In this document: positions 21,677 to 32,308 of the stretch, piece after piece
How the letters are laid out: every line of letters starts with the position of its first letter
Numbering within the stretch: the first letter of the stretch is position 1
Assembly (NCBI GenBank): GCA_029582265.1
Contig: CM055828.1
Location: 17,123,430 to 17,187,429, forward strand
From: Zoroaster sp. YZ-2022
Taxonomy: Eukaryota; Echinodermata; Asteroidea; Forcipulatida; Zoroasteridae
DNA: 64,000 nucleotides
Reading direction: 5' to 3'
Program-made: the position numbers and the translations under genes
Notes under the pieces: model-generated
The model's database searches: none
What the model was told of the DNA's origin: nothing
The model's input: the letters and a program-made list of their open reading frames with translations, nothing else

Positions 21677-22525
21677 CGTTACACACCATTCGTTGTGGGG
21701 TCCAAAACACAATAGAACAATTGGACCCCACAAGGTAACTATAGAAAATCTTGTACCCCACAGGAGAATTATAAGGAAAAGGGATAATAGAACGAACAAA
21801 GGAATACCCCACAAATCAATGTGCGTGAGGGTGTGTGTGTGCGTGTGTGAGCGCATTCAAACCGGGGACATATAACAAAAGGGACAATAGTCCCCGGTTG
21901 CTATCACAATGGAGAACAATATGTCCCCGCTTTTTTGGACAAAGGAATTTGACAAAGGATGTCCCCGATTGCAGGCGTTTACACACGTGTGTGTGTGTGT
22001 TCGAGCACTGGCCGCGTTATGGGGACAGAGAACAAAAGAGGGATCCGGAATTACTTAGCTGTGGGGACATTTTGTGTGTCCCCACAACGTTTTTAATCCC
22101 CAAAATCCTTTGTATTTTGTCCCCACAACGCCCCGTGCGGGAATGTGTGTGTGTGTGTATGTGTATGTGTGCGTGTGTGAGCGCATTCAAACCGGGGACA
22201 TATAAGAAAAGGGACAATAGTCCCCGGTTGCTATCACAATGGAGAACAATATGTCCCCGCTTTTTTGGACAAAGGAATTTGACAAAGGATGTCCCCGATT
22301 GCAGGCGTTTACACACGTGTGTGTGTGTGGGTAGGCACTGGCAAGGTTGTGGGGACTTATAACAAAAGGGATGGCAAGAACGCCGTATCTTTGGGGACAT
22401 TTTCATGTCCCCACAACGTTTTCGGTCCCCACAACTGCATCTAATACCGAGTGTATGTCCCCACAACTACGGTGCATGACTGCGTGCGTGCGTACGTGCG
22501 TGTGTGTGTGTGTGTGTGTGTGAAA
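20990..22525. repeat. Composite (GT)n plus GGGGAC-palindrome cassette array
   Basis: (GT)n tracts (for example 21006-21054, 21244-21266, 21641-21673, 22146-22180, 22499-22521) alternate with 120-190-bp cassettes whose parts carry GTGGGGAC and GTCCCCAC in opposite orientation. Cassette starting GCACTGGCCGCG occurs at 21271 and again at 22005; cassette starting GCGCATTCAAACCGGGGAC occurs at 21851 and 22181; two GTGGAGTCCTATAACAAAAG-type cassettes occur near 21073 and 21463. Open frames across this block encode Cys-Val or Thr-His runs and are artefacts. Confidence 0.85.
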
Positions 22526-22917
22526 ATTGTGAAAAGCAAATCTACATGTAATGATTGCAATTGCGTAAATTTTAACTATCTTACATGACCGTTGGATGTA
22601 ATTTCACCATCTTAAAAATGTTGTTATTCACTAAAATTGTCTGAAGTGATGTGTTTGCCTAATTGTTTTGTGTGCCCCAGAGTATTAGGAAAGTGTTTGG
22701 TCAAATCTTGGATCTACCACTGGCATACATACACTGTACACGTACGTGTACAGGTACAAATGTATGTACAGGTACACATGATCAGGTACACATGTACAGG
22801 TACACATGATCAGTGAATGTACTTTTCCAAGTTGGCAGTTATGTTATAATTTGTTAATTATTTTGATGCTAGATACATGTACATGTATGTACCAATGATT
22901 GTCCCAATCTTCTTTAA

Positions 22918-23215
22918 AACCTTAACTACCCCCAAATCCTCCAAAATCCTTCTCCTGGTTTTGCCTGATTTTGATGGATTCAGTACTGTACAGTGTAGCC
23001 CAGCGGATAGAGCATGTAGCCATGTGTACCAAATCCATCAAACTCCACCGGCTGCATTTGTTGGATTCAGGACTGTGTGTAGCCAAGCCATGGATGCTTT
23101 GCATTTGCTACTGTACCAATTCCATCAAAGTCCAACAATTAGTTAATCTTTTTACTACATGTTGATTGATTTTGGCAGATTTGGGATGGTTTCAAGTACC
23201 TGTGGGGTTATGGTT
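22918..23215. mobile_element. Degenerate CCTTAACTACC-ended element
   Basis: Begins ACCTTAACTACCCCCAAATCC and ends near GTGGGGTTATGG. It contains TCCTCCAAAATCCTT and GATTTTGATGGATTCAG words shared with the CCCTAAC-ended TTAA families (compare 51045-51256). Boundaries are eroded. Confidence 0.4.
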
Positions 23216-24125
23216 GTAATGTTGTGACGCAGTACAATGTACATGTACCCCACGTGGCTGGTTTTACACAATTTGGGAATTCCGTTATTAGTGTCAATCG
23301 GCTGTGATTTGGCAAATTGTGGCCGTTACATCTGGTTATTACCACCCTTCTGTAAATACATAAGAAATATCACTTATTCATTTACACATGCAGAAAGAAT
23401 TTCCTAATATGTTTGCATGCATGCATGCATGCATGCAGGTGCAAATATCATGTTCTTTGTTAAACAGATAAAATTGTACACGCTTTAACATGTCCAAGGG
23501 TACCACCCAAACACGTTTCAAATATTTGGGAAATTCCAACTTATTATTACACCAAAACTTGGGAATTCCCGTAAGTACTGTGTGTGTGGAGGGCAGGAAA
23601 TCAGCAGTGTGGATACTGTGCATTGGAGTGAAATGCATTGTTGTGTACGTACAGTGGTAGTGATTGGAAGTCAGATGACCTTAAGGTAACCTGTGTTTAA
23701 AGGAATGCTCATCAAAAATATCCAGTGTTATGATACACATGTGTATATAAATTGTAATGTACACTTACTTGCACTGTACCTGTACAAGGATCCATGCTGT
23801 ACAATACTTGAGCTGGCTTGCTGTTGATGACAACAGTATACTACTGATTGCAAGAACTTTGAGATTATTAGAACATTATTAGTACTGACACACACATATG
23901 TACATGTGTACCATATCCCTACACGTGTAAAAACTGCATACATTTAGACAAAAAAGTCGACAAAATGAAGCCAAATAAAGGTAATAAACTATTTCAAACA
24001 TTTGCATGAAATGTTTAATATTTTGAAATTCTAGTTATTATTATTTTTTTTTGGTGGTATGTGTAATTTTGTTGATTTTGTTAATTTTACCAGAGAAACC
24101 AAATTAATAGTGCACGAAGACAAAT
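23216..24125. other. No gene recognised
   Basis: AT-rich. A (GCAT)n run lies at about 23414-23438. No coding or RNA features are supported. Confidence 0.45.
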
Positions 24126-24130
24126 TTAAA

Positions 24131-24466
24131 CCCCCTACTTCTAGGGCCTTTTTCAGACAAGTTGGTGCACCATTTGAAAACATTCGTTTTGTGAAACACA
24201 CCAAGGTGTAGTGTATCTACCATTCAAAACCATTTGAATGATTTATAAGCCACTTGTAGTACATTCACCATTTGAAACCATTCGGCTATGGAAACACACC
24301 AAGGAGTAGTGTATCCACCATTCAATAACCATTTGAATGGATTTGAATGGTAGTAAAGCTTGCTGCCAACACTTTTCAAATGGTATCACTATGTGTGTAC
24401 AAAACCAATGGCCATTTTGGTAAGTGGAAATTTTGAATGGTTTCAAATGGTCTATCAGTAGGAGGG
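24131..24466 (+). mobile_element. TTAA MITE, family A (copy 3)
   Basis: Right TTAA at 24467-24470 preceded by GTAGGAGGG. The left end is CCCCCTACTTCTAGGG after a TTTAAA site. Interior CCATTTGAAAACATTCG and TTTGAATGGTTTCAAATGG blocks match family A, with a local duplication of the AACACACCAAGG segment. Confidence 0.7.
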
Positions 24467-24851
24467 TTAATTGTTAGTTGGATGAAGCAGGCTTTCGCAG
24501 TTTATGTTATAATGCAACATGAGTGTACATACACGTGCATGTACGTAACACGAGTGTGCGCAACATTTTGTTCTGAACTGGAGAGGTGTGAGATTAACCT
24601 GTTCAAACACAACCTTGGGCATGTTGTGATGAATATGACCCGACATTTTCTGACATCAAATTCTTGAGAGAATTTCACAGAGCTACATTTATGTACATTG
24701 TACATGCAATGTACACGTATGCACTATACATCATAACCAGAAACTTGTTTGCAATTTATGACATATTTTGATAGTACAATGCTTTTGAACATACATGTAT
24801 AGTGTAATTTTAATTTTGGAAAAATTAATCCTCCTTCTATACACATTGTAC

Positions 24852-24950
24852 ATGTAGCTGCACTTTAGTCGTAAGCAGCTGTAGAGGTCAAAACCAGTCA
24901 ATTGCCTGTTTTGACTGTTGACCCATATGCACACAGGGGCATATTTGACT
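24852..24950 (+). repeat. Dispersed repeat TAGCTGCACTTTAGT (copy 1)
   Basis: About 100 bp with TAGCTGCACTTTAGT, CTGTAGAGGTCAAAA and TTTGACTGTTGACCCA matches 61264-61365. Boundaries and origin are unknown. Confidence 0.55.
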
Positions 24951-25867
24951 TGTACTATTAAACGCTCGACCAGTGACCAAAGACGAAATATACTCACGGA
25001 ATTTAAAAACGCATCATCCCAATATTTCACATTTTTTTCAACAGCAGATATTTATGATATTTTAATCAATACTTTCTCAGTCAAGCATGAGCGCAAATTT
25101 TCACATCATACTGACACAATAAAAGTGCTATGTACAATTATGGCTTCAATTTATCACTGCATATAAGTTATACATATTTATTGAGAAATATAAGTTGATG
25201 CATTTTTAAATTCCGTGAGTGTATATTTCTGAGACCAAATATGACGTATATTTTCAGTGCATGCTTGAACATGTTCATAAAACCCATGATGGTGGTGTCA
25301 CATGACAATCAGTACATTTCAAAATGTGGGAATTTTGATTTCGGAATACCAGTTAGAAACACAGAAACTGGCAATTTTGGATGTGAGGTAGGGATGGCCA
25401 CTCGGGGAATCCCCAAAAATATCCCCCCCCCCAAAAATTTATTTATTTATTTTTTTAAATCATACCAGTATGTTGATTCTGGGCACCATGCCAATGGCCT
25501 TGCTTGGCACTAAACAGATAGTACTGACATCACAAAATGGTTTTTGCTTGTGTGAACATTACAATACAAATTTGTTGAGGTTATAAATATTTTTGGCAAG
25601 TGTCCAAATATATATGAACAGTACATGTGTATTTCCTAATAATTGTGTTGCATAACTGAGTGAAAATCGGACATTCTAGAATATTCATTGATGTTCTACA
25701 TTGGTATTATGGAGAGTATTGATCTCCAATTACCGACTGTTTTGGTTACAGCATGGAGGAAGGAAATTCCCAGATAGTACACCACTACATATTTCCTGTT
25801 ATTCACCGATATAATTATTACTGAACATTGTTAAAGGGAATATGCACCATTGGTAAAATGGCTTTGA

Positions 25868-26643
25868 AGGGACGGTATTGTCACGATCAACAGGGCATGG
25901 AATCGGATAGTTTTAGATTAACTCAGTGACTGAAAATAATACCCCACATGATAAGGTCATAATAATAATAATAATGTATAGATTTATATAGCGCACGTAT
26001 CCACCAACTAAGTGGCGCTCAAGGCGCATTATATTATTATCCCTGCTCATAAGGCTCATAAGGCTCATAAATCATTCCTGAAACCATCTCAGCTCCCTGG
26101 GGAGTATACAGCTCAATTGCTGCCATTTCTAGCGCATATAGAGCAAACCATCTCTGCCTTCACAGGTACCCATTTAACCCCTGGGTGGAGAGAAGCAATT
26201 ATGGTTAAGTGTCTTGCTCAAGGACACAAGTGTCACGGCCGGGGCTCGAACCCACACTCTGCTGCTGGCAACACCAGAACTTGAGTTCAGTGCGCCTGAA
26301 CGCACGACAATCCATTTACGTGCATTATACAACACACACGGGACCTACGGCTTTACGTCCCATCCGAAGGACGAAGCAATTATGGTTAAGTACCTTGCTC
26401 AAGGACACAAGTGTCACGACCGGGGCTCGAACCCACACCCTGCTGCTGGCAACACCAGAACTTGAGTTCGGTGCGCTAGACCGCTCGGCCACGACACTCC
26501 ATCGACCACGGCCACGACACTCATGTTAGCGTTGCTGCTGCATAAATGAGCCACTAATTTCCAGTCATTGTGTTCATCTTAAAGTAGGACACCGATTCCA
26601 TGCCCTGTTGAAAGTCTGCCCTGATTGTGACGATAGTGTCCCT
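25868..26643. mobile_element. AGGGACA-ended TTAA element carrying a SINE (Kolobok/T2-like, copy 2)
   Basis: Left end AGGGACGGTATTGTCACGATC after TTGA (mutated TTAA, 25864-25867); right end reads in complement AGGGACACTATCGTCAC with TTAA at 26644-26647. GGGCATGGAATCGG blocks face each other. The interior is interrupted by a SINE at 25959-26521. It is homologous to 2354-3145. Confidence 0.65.
25959..26521 (-). mobile_element. SINE with duplicated tRNA-like heads
   Basis: In reverse orientation an (ATT)n tail (25959-25975) and a full body are followed by two heads. The first B-box GGGGCTCGAACCC lies near 26241 and the second near 26421. The second head includes CTAGACCGCTCGGCCACGACACTCC, after which CCACGGCCACGACACTC repeats the extreme 5' end once more. 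The roughly 180-bp segment with CAAGTGTCACG is duplicated, giving a dimeric head. Confidence 0.8.
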
Positions 26644-26647
26644 TTAA

Positions 26648-27390
26648 ATGTAGAAACCATTCTGTGAAATTGTTTGAGTGAATTCTTATGTGGAAATTGA
26701 TCACTGGCTGGGGATTTTAAATTTCCCTAAAAAAGAATGACAAACTTTACGGTTTCTAAAAATTACAACAAGTAAAAGATGCAATGTCTTGTCAGGATGC
26801 TTTGTACCATTGCCATCTTACAACAAGTAAGCTTTTAAATTAGAATTTGTACAGATACATGTACATGTGTATTTTTCAGGTAATTACCTAATTACCAATG
26901 GTATACCATTTTCTTTTAGGTTTAAAAGATCCCAGAGAGGATGTACATGTACACGTAGTTACATGAAAGATTAAAAATGTGAGGAAGTAAAGTACATGTA
27001 CATGAAGGGAAATATGTTAGGTAAACTACCTGGAATTATAAAGAACCTGGAATACATGTACATTGTATATTTCGTGTAACTTCCAAAATGTTCAAACAGT
27101 TCAGTAAAACAAACTGTTTCAGTATAATTTTTTTTGTTTCTCCATAAAATGTTGAAGTATATTGCAGTTCATTGTACGTGTACATTTATACTGTCTGTCT
27201 GACTGAAATTAATGTCTATTAGTAAATGAAAGTGCTGAGAGCTACTGGTTAGTTCACTAACCGTCTAAGTAAATCTTTCATGGTCAGTTAACTGGTTAGT
27301 TAACACCTGACGGCCACACAAAACTAGATCGTTGGCAAATAGCTCAACATGTGTACATTTTCAATCAAAAAGCTTCAATCAAATTCCCGC
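26648..27390. other. No gene recognised
   Basis: AT-rich, with CTAACCGTCTAAGT and AGTTAACTGGTTAGTTAAC words at 27240-27310 that make a short palindrome. Confidence 0.45.
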
Positions 27391-28145
27391 AATGATTGTT
27401 TAATAACCAATGCAGCAAAACAGAAAGTCTAAAGCAACAAAACGGGCGGCAAATTCTTCCAAAATTGTTGGTTGTATAATTTTTAAAATATTGGTTATCA
27501 AATTTATAAACGGTTAGTGCGGTTTCAGTTAACCAGTTAACACTAGTAAATGACTTAAAGTAGGAAGGTGCATGTACAATGTACCTTTGGTTTGAATTCT
27601 CAAAAAGCGTTTGAATTCTCAAAAAGCATTTGAACAGTTGTAGTTTTCCGTAAAACGTACACAATGCATGGTGTTTATTATGGTGTGAAGATGGCTGATT
27701 GTATCATCCCTTGAAATCTTTTCGTTTTCCAGGTCTGAGATGCCATTACATGTTGTTTCCCACTGCGAATATACAATGATTGTTTAATAACCAATGCAGC
27801 AAAACAGAAAGTCTAAAGCAACAAAACGGGCGGCAAATTCTTCCAAAATTGTTGGTTGTATAATTTTTAAAATATTGGTTATCAAATTTATAAACGGTTA
27901 GTGCAGTTTCAGTTACCAGTTAACACTAGTAAATGACTTAAAATAGGAAGGTGTACATACATGTACAATGTACCTTTGGTTTGAATTCTCAAAAAGCATT
28001 TGAATAGTTGCAGTTTTCCGTAAAACGTACACAATGCATGGTGTTTATTATGGTGTAAAGATGGTTGATTGTATCATCCCTTGAAATCTTTTCATTTTCC
28101 AGGTCTGAGATGCCATTACATGTTATTTCCCACTGCAAATATACA
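27391..28145 (+). repeat. 384-bp direct tandem duplication
   Basis: The block starting AATGATTGTTTAATAACCAA at 27391 restarts at 27775 with few differences and runs to about 28145. It includes AACGGGCGGCAAATTCTTCC and a TTTCCAGGTCTGAGATGCC segment in both copies. No coding frame is conserved between copies. Confidence 0.85.
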
Positions 28146-29760
28146 TACTGTATGTGTACACTACACATGTATGAATTCAGCAATTTGATAATGACTAAAT
28201 GTGTATCAAAATTCCATGTTCATGTTTGCTGTATTAAATTTCTGAATGCATTTTTACACTTTTTTTGATAATGATAAAAACCAACACAACAGACCAGTGG
28301 TACAGTGTATACTGTGTAGTTCCCTTTAAAATGTACAATGTACACATTGTTAATACATTGTATTGTAATACATTGTAATACACTGTAGTACATTGTCATA
28401 AAACAATACCAATGTACAGCTTCTCTCCTTGTGACTATTTACAAATATATTCATGAGCTCATGTTGGATATTCACAGGATAGCTTAAAACAAAAATTAAA
28501 TCTTGACTTGTTTAGAATGTTAATCCAGTGTTTACTTGTTCAAAAGGGTTGCAGCATTTTCAAAGCCCTAGAGAGGAATTCCCCCCCCCCCTTTCAAATT
28601 CCACACCATGAATCATCTCAGCATTCCTGAGTCTGTCTTTTTTTTGGGGGGGTGGGGCCTTGTCGAAATAAACTGGTCAGCCCAGTGACTCAATGCATTA
28701 TTCATCAAGTACACTATAAACTCATGCATAATTCATGAGCATTATCATACTAGTCACAACAATGGATGAGTCGGTGCCGAAAATAACATCCTGGTTCCTT
28801 TGTTCTTTGACTGCGCTGTGTGCAATGTGTCACCACTGTTAAGAATAGGAGTGACTTTGATCGTAACAACACGACACAGGGGATGTACAGTGTGTGTATA
28901 TATAATACCAACATGTTTATAACTTCCCGGTTCAGTACTTAATCTGGCACCGAATGTGATGGACCAGGAAAACCATTGAGCAGTACTTGCTGTATTGTAT
29001 CACCCCTATATAATTAAACTGGACTGTATGCACATGTAGCTGATTACAAAGTCTTGGAATTTCAATACGCATACATGTACAGTACACGAGTGATTCTGCA
29101 ACACTGCGTTTCTATGAACTGTTTCCACTGTCTGAATTTACCATTACCGTTAACATTACCACTAGGTCAGTCGCACACCTGTCGCCGTTACAGGGCAGAG
29201 AAGATAATCTGAACGTTTTAAACAGGACCTTGGGATTGGTCCCGCTGTGTCCGTTTTTTTTGTACGTATCTGTAGACTCTGCTCGTTCATTTGAATCTAG
29301 CGCAAACATCTGCAGTTCATTGTAGATTCATTGAGCATAATTGTCAGCAGGCAAAGAAATACTACTTTGTGAACCTATTTACAACTGTTGAAATCGGGAC
29401 AAACCTCCTTTTTTTTGAGGTGAGGTTATCACAAACTGTGAGGGAAACTATTGGAATGACGATGGGGCATTTCTCCCCACAGTGTGTTTGTCTGTGTACG
29501 CCTAGCAGTGCCCAGCCTACACTAACCATACATGTACATGAACAATTAGGTAAGTTATATTAATTAAGATCATTTTGATTGCTCATCATTCCCACAGGGG
29601 TTATCAATGAATTACCAATATGTACATGTAGGTAGCTAATTGTGATGTAAGTTGCGAACAATCATGCTACATGATAGGTGTACAATTTTTTTATGTACAA
29701 TGTATATACTTATATATTTTCATGTTTAATTTACAAAGATGCACTTTTGAACTGTCTTCA
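28146..29760. other. No gene recognised
   Basis: AT-rich, with a C-run at about 28580-28590, a G-run near 28645 and TACATTGTAATACA repeats at 28350-28400. Short open frames show no domain. Confidence 0.45.
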
Positions 29761-29811
29761 TACATTCTCCTGAGGACGATCAGAGCATACTGATCGAAAC
29801 GTCGAGTTGTA
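29761..29811 (+). ncRNA. Hammerhead-ribozyme-like motif
   Basis: Core CTGAGGA (29770-29776, fits CUGANGA), a 6-bp hairpin GATCAG / CTGATC (29778-29783 with 29790-29795), GAAA (29796-29799), then C and the cleavage-type triplet GTC (29801-29803). Stem I can form from CTC 29767-29769 with GAG 29804-29806 and, after an internal loop, TAC 29761-29763 with GTA 29809-29811. Departures: an unpaired C at 29777 and almost no stem III. Short-stem-III hammerheads are known from Penelope-like retroelements, where dimers are active. Activity is unproven. Confidence 0.35.
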
Positions 29812-29920
29812 ACCTCCAGTTCTTTTCAGAACTAATTACTACTCAATAGAGATTTTCACATGGTGTCACCGCAATTAGTCTTACTTATCTTCTTCACCAT
29901 GCAAAGCTACAAGTTTTACC
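29812..29920 (+). mobile_element. Retroelement 3'-region-like repeat (copy 1)
   Basis: CCTCCAGTTCTTTTCAGAAC through AAGCTACAAGTTTTACC is repeated almost unchanged at 42356-42464. It directly follows the hammerhead-like motif. That order (GAAACGTC motif then a conserved tail) is common near ends of Penelope-like or related elements, but no reverse transcriptase is seen here, so the assignment is tentative. Confidence 0.45.
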
Positions 29921-31965
29921 CGTCTTCATGCAGTCATGCAGTACATACACCCATGTTCAAATTCATTTTGCAGAACTTTGTGTCGTTTATGCTAGCATCT
30001 GATTTATCCCCCCAAAATGGATATACGTAAATCTACTTGTCTCTACAACCTGCCTTTCTTCAGTCTATTTCCTGTTTTCAATAATCTTACAAAGTACTGT
30101 CATCAATCTTGTTGATGTCCTCTCATCTGTACCCTGGTGAGATCCAGTGCCTCATTACCATAACAATGAAACTGGCAAATTGCCCGAGGGGGCAGGCACA
30201 GCCGCTTACCCTCCTGACATCTGACTCACCCTGTGTCCTCTCCCTGAACCCATCCGGATGCGATCTTAATGAACTATGGTTATTATCCGAATGTCTGTTA
30301 GTGGCATGGTGATTACGTAGTACAAACTGTTGTTATCATCACTTGATCATGTACATGTATCCTTGATCCTTCTGACGACGTGTATACGTGTGGTTTTTTT
30401 TCATTGTATTATGCTAGCTTACAATTTTGGAGCCACCTGGAACATGCAGGTGTACATTAATATTGTTTAACAATGCTGTGTTCGTGGGATGCAACCTCTT
30501 TGGTCATTACATTTATCTACACGTACACCTAATGTACATGTAGAGTCTCACATTGTACGTACAAAATTATACATACGTACATGTACAGTGTGCAGTACGT
30601 AATTATAATCTTCAACAAATCCTCATTTTATAGTTTAAAATCCGTTTCACTGTTTTTGACCAAAAAAAACATAAAAATGATAACTCGAAATACAAGTACA
30701 TGTCAGTCTTAATTAAACTTGTATTTTGTGTGCATGCATATTCATATTCGTATTCATGTCCATGTCCGTGTCCGTGTACATACATTTTCATGTTCCTTCC
30801 TCCATGATTGTACATGTGTGACATGCATAGTGTTCATTGAACATTTGATAGATGTTTAAGTTGCGTAGGTCCCATATGAACTGCATACATACAGTACTGT
30901 ACATGTACCGTATAGTATGCACAATGCTAAGCATCATGCTGATATGAAAATTAATTGACAAGATTAACTTGTTTCATGTCAACAGTGGATGGATGGCTTG
31001 ACATTTTTTATTGTGCATGCAATCATTCTATAGATATCAGTAGTCAATTCCATTGATGAATTAATCAATACCGAATCCCCTTGCTATAAATCAATAATTC
31101 CTGCACAATTTTGAATCAATTCAAATAATGAATTCTTATTACACTGGGCCCGTCACAAGCGCTAATCTCGGTCTTCTCCGAGCAGTGACAGCATTATTAA
31201 TTGATAATATAATGTGTGTTGTAGATGTAACATCCTCTTCCTAAACTAGCCTTGGCCCTGTAGACTTCAGGATCAAGGGTATGTTGTCATCTTAGCAAAC
31301 CTTGCTTGTGTCCCGAGTGCATGTGATACACAATCATGTACACGTAGTTAGCTTCCAGTACTTAGCTAATGCAATCCAAAACAATCAAGTCATTCCAATC
31401 CATATCTCATTAGCGTGTAAGCATGTGTGGATTGCTAATTAAATCCCAGTACTCGCTGTGCAAGGCAAGGACACAGCCTTTTCACATGAGAATGAAATCA
31501 ATGTTGCCAATCCACAAAGTCCTTAAAACCTTCGCCCGCCGGATGTCTCTCGTCCCGCTCAGGGCCGGTCTGAGCATGCTCATTAGAACAGTGCTAGCCA
31601 CGCGGATACTGTTGTGAATCACTCGTAACAGGTGTCCGTGACCGTTTGGCATCCCAGCTGAACTCGTTAGCGCTCTGTCTTGCCTATTTAATAGACTGGG
31701 AGTAAATGTGATTCCCATTAATAGACGATCACACATGTCTCTTGTTTGAGAATTTAATCAGTGCTTTCTGGCTTATTTACTTGTGGAACTGAACGCATAG
31801 TCTACACTTACGGTGACCAATTGCATATGAACACTGATAGACAGTGAGTCATTGGACTGTTTCTACATTTGATCATTTTCTGTCACAGATTGTGCATTGG
31901 TACAGACATGGCTGTACCAGATGAACTCCATTTATTTATGCTATTCCTTCATTTCATTGTCTTAG
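29921..31965. other. Upstream flank or 5' intron of the BAK gene
   Basis: No exon could be recognised. A non-coding or short coding first exon of BAK may lie here, since the first recognised exon has a good acceptor. GTACATGT words cluster at 30515-30600 and 30890-30920. Confidence 0.4.
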
Positions 31966-32308
31966 AAAACGACGACGACGACGGCACGAGACAGCAGCAG
32001 CCACTACAGTCGCCCAACCCTGTTATGAGACTGCATGACACCCCGACTGCAGAATTAGCACATCGGAGATTGAGCCGGACACCTACGGTGGCCCCAGACA
32101 TGGCTTCATACAGGTCGGCAACTGAGACTGAGACTGAAGAGACTCTATCCCCCCACGATGAGGAAAATGTGGCTGAACAGACTGAATCAATTGTCAGGAA
32201 TTACATGTACCAGAGGTACCAAAATGACTTGCAATCGGAGGACAGCGAGTTGGCGATAGCGACGCCCAGAATTCCTGAATTTCAGTGCTTCACAGAAAAT
32301 CCTCTCAG
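31966..32308 (+). CDS. BAK1: BAK exon a: N-terminus and alpha1/BH4-like region
   Basis: Acceptor TTTCATTGTCTTAG (AG 31964-31965) and donor CTCAG followed by GTAAGA (GT 32309-32310). It begins with a (GAC)n acidic run. In-frame ATG at 32025 gives the most plausible start seen. An earlier in-frame ATG at 31908 would read through the acceptor and encode an unlikely hydrophobic stretch. The last codon is split AG/T. Confidence 0.8.

Noticed and set aside
20956..22466. Long open frames encoding Cys-Val or Thr-His repeats
   Set aside because: They arise from (GT)n/(AC)n tracts and the repeated cassettes; no domain or splice support.
31869..31965. BAK start at the upstream ATG (31908)
   Set aside because: The segment reads through a strong polypyrimidine acceptor and encodes a hydrophobic stretch unlike BAK N-termini; ATG 32025 or an upstream exon is preferred.
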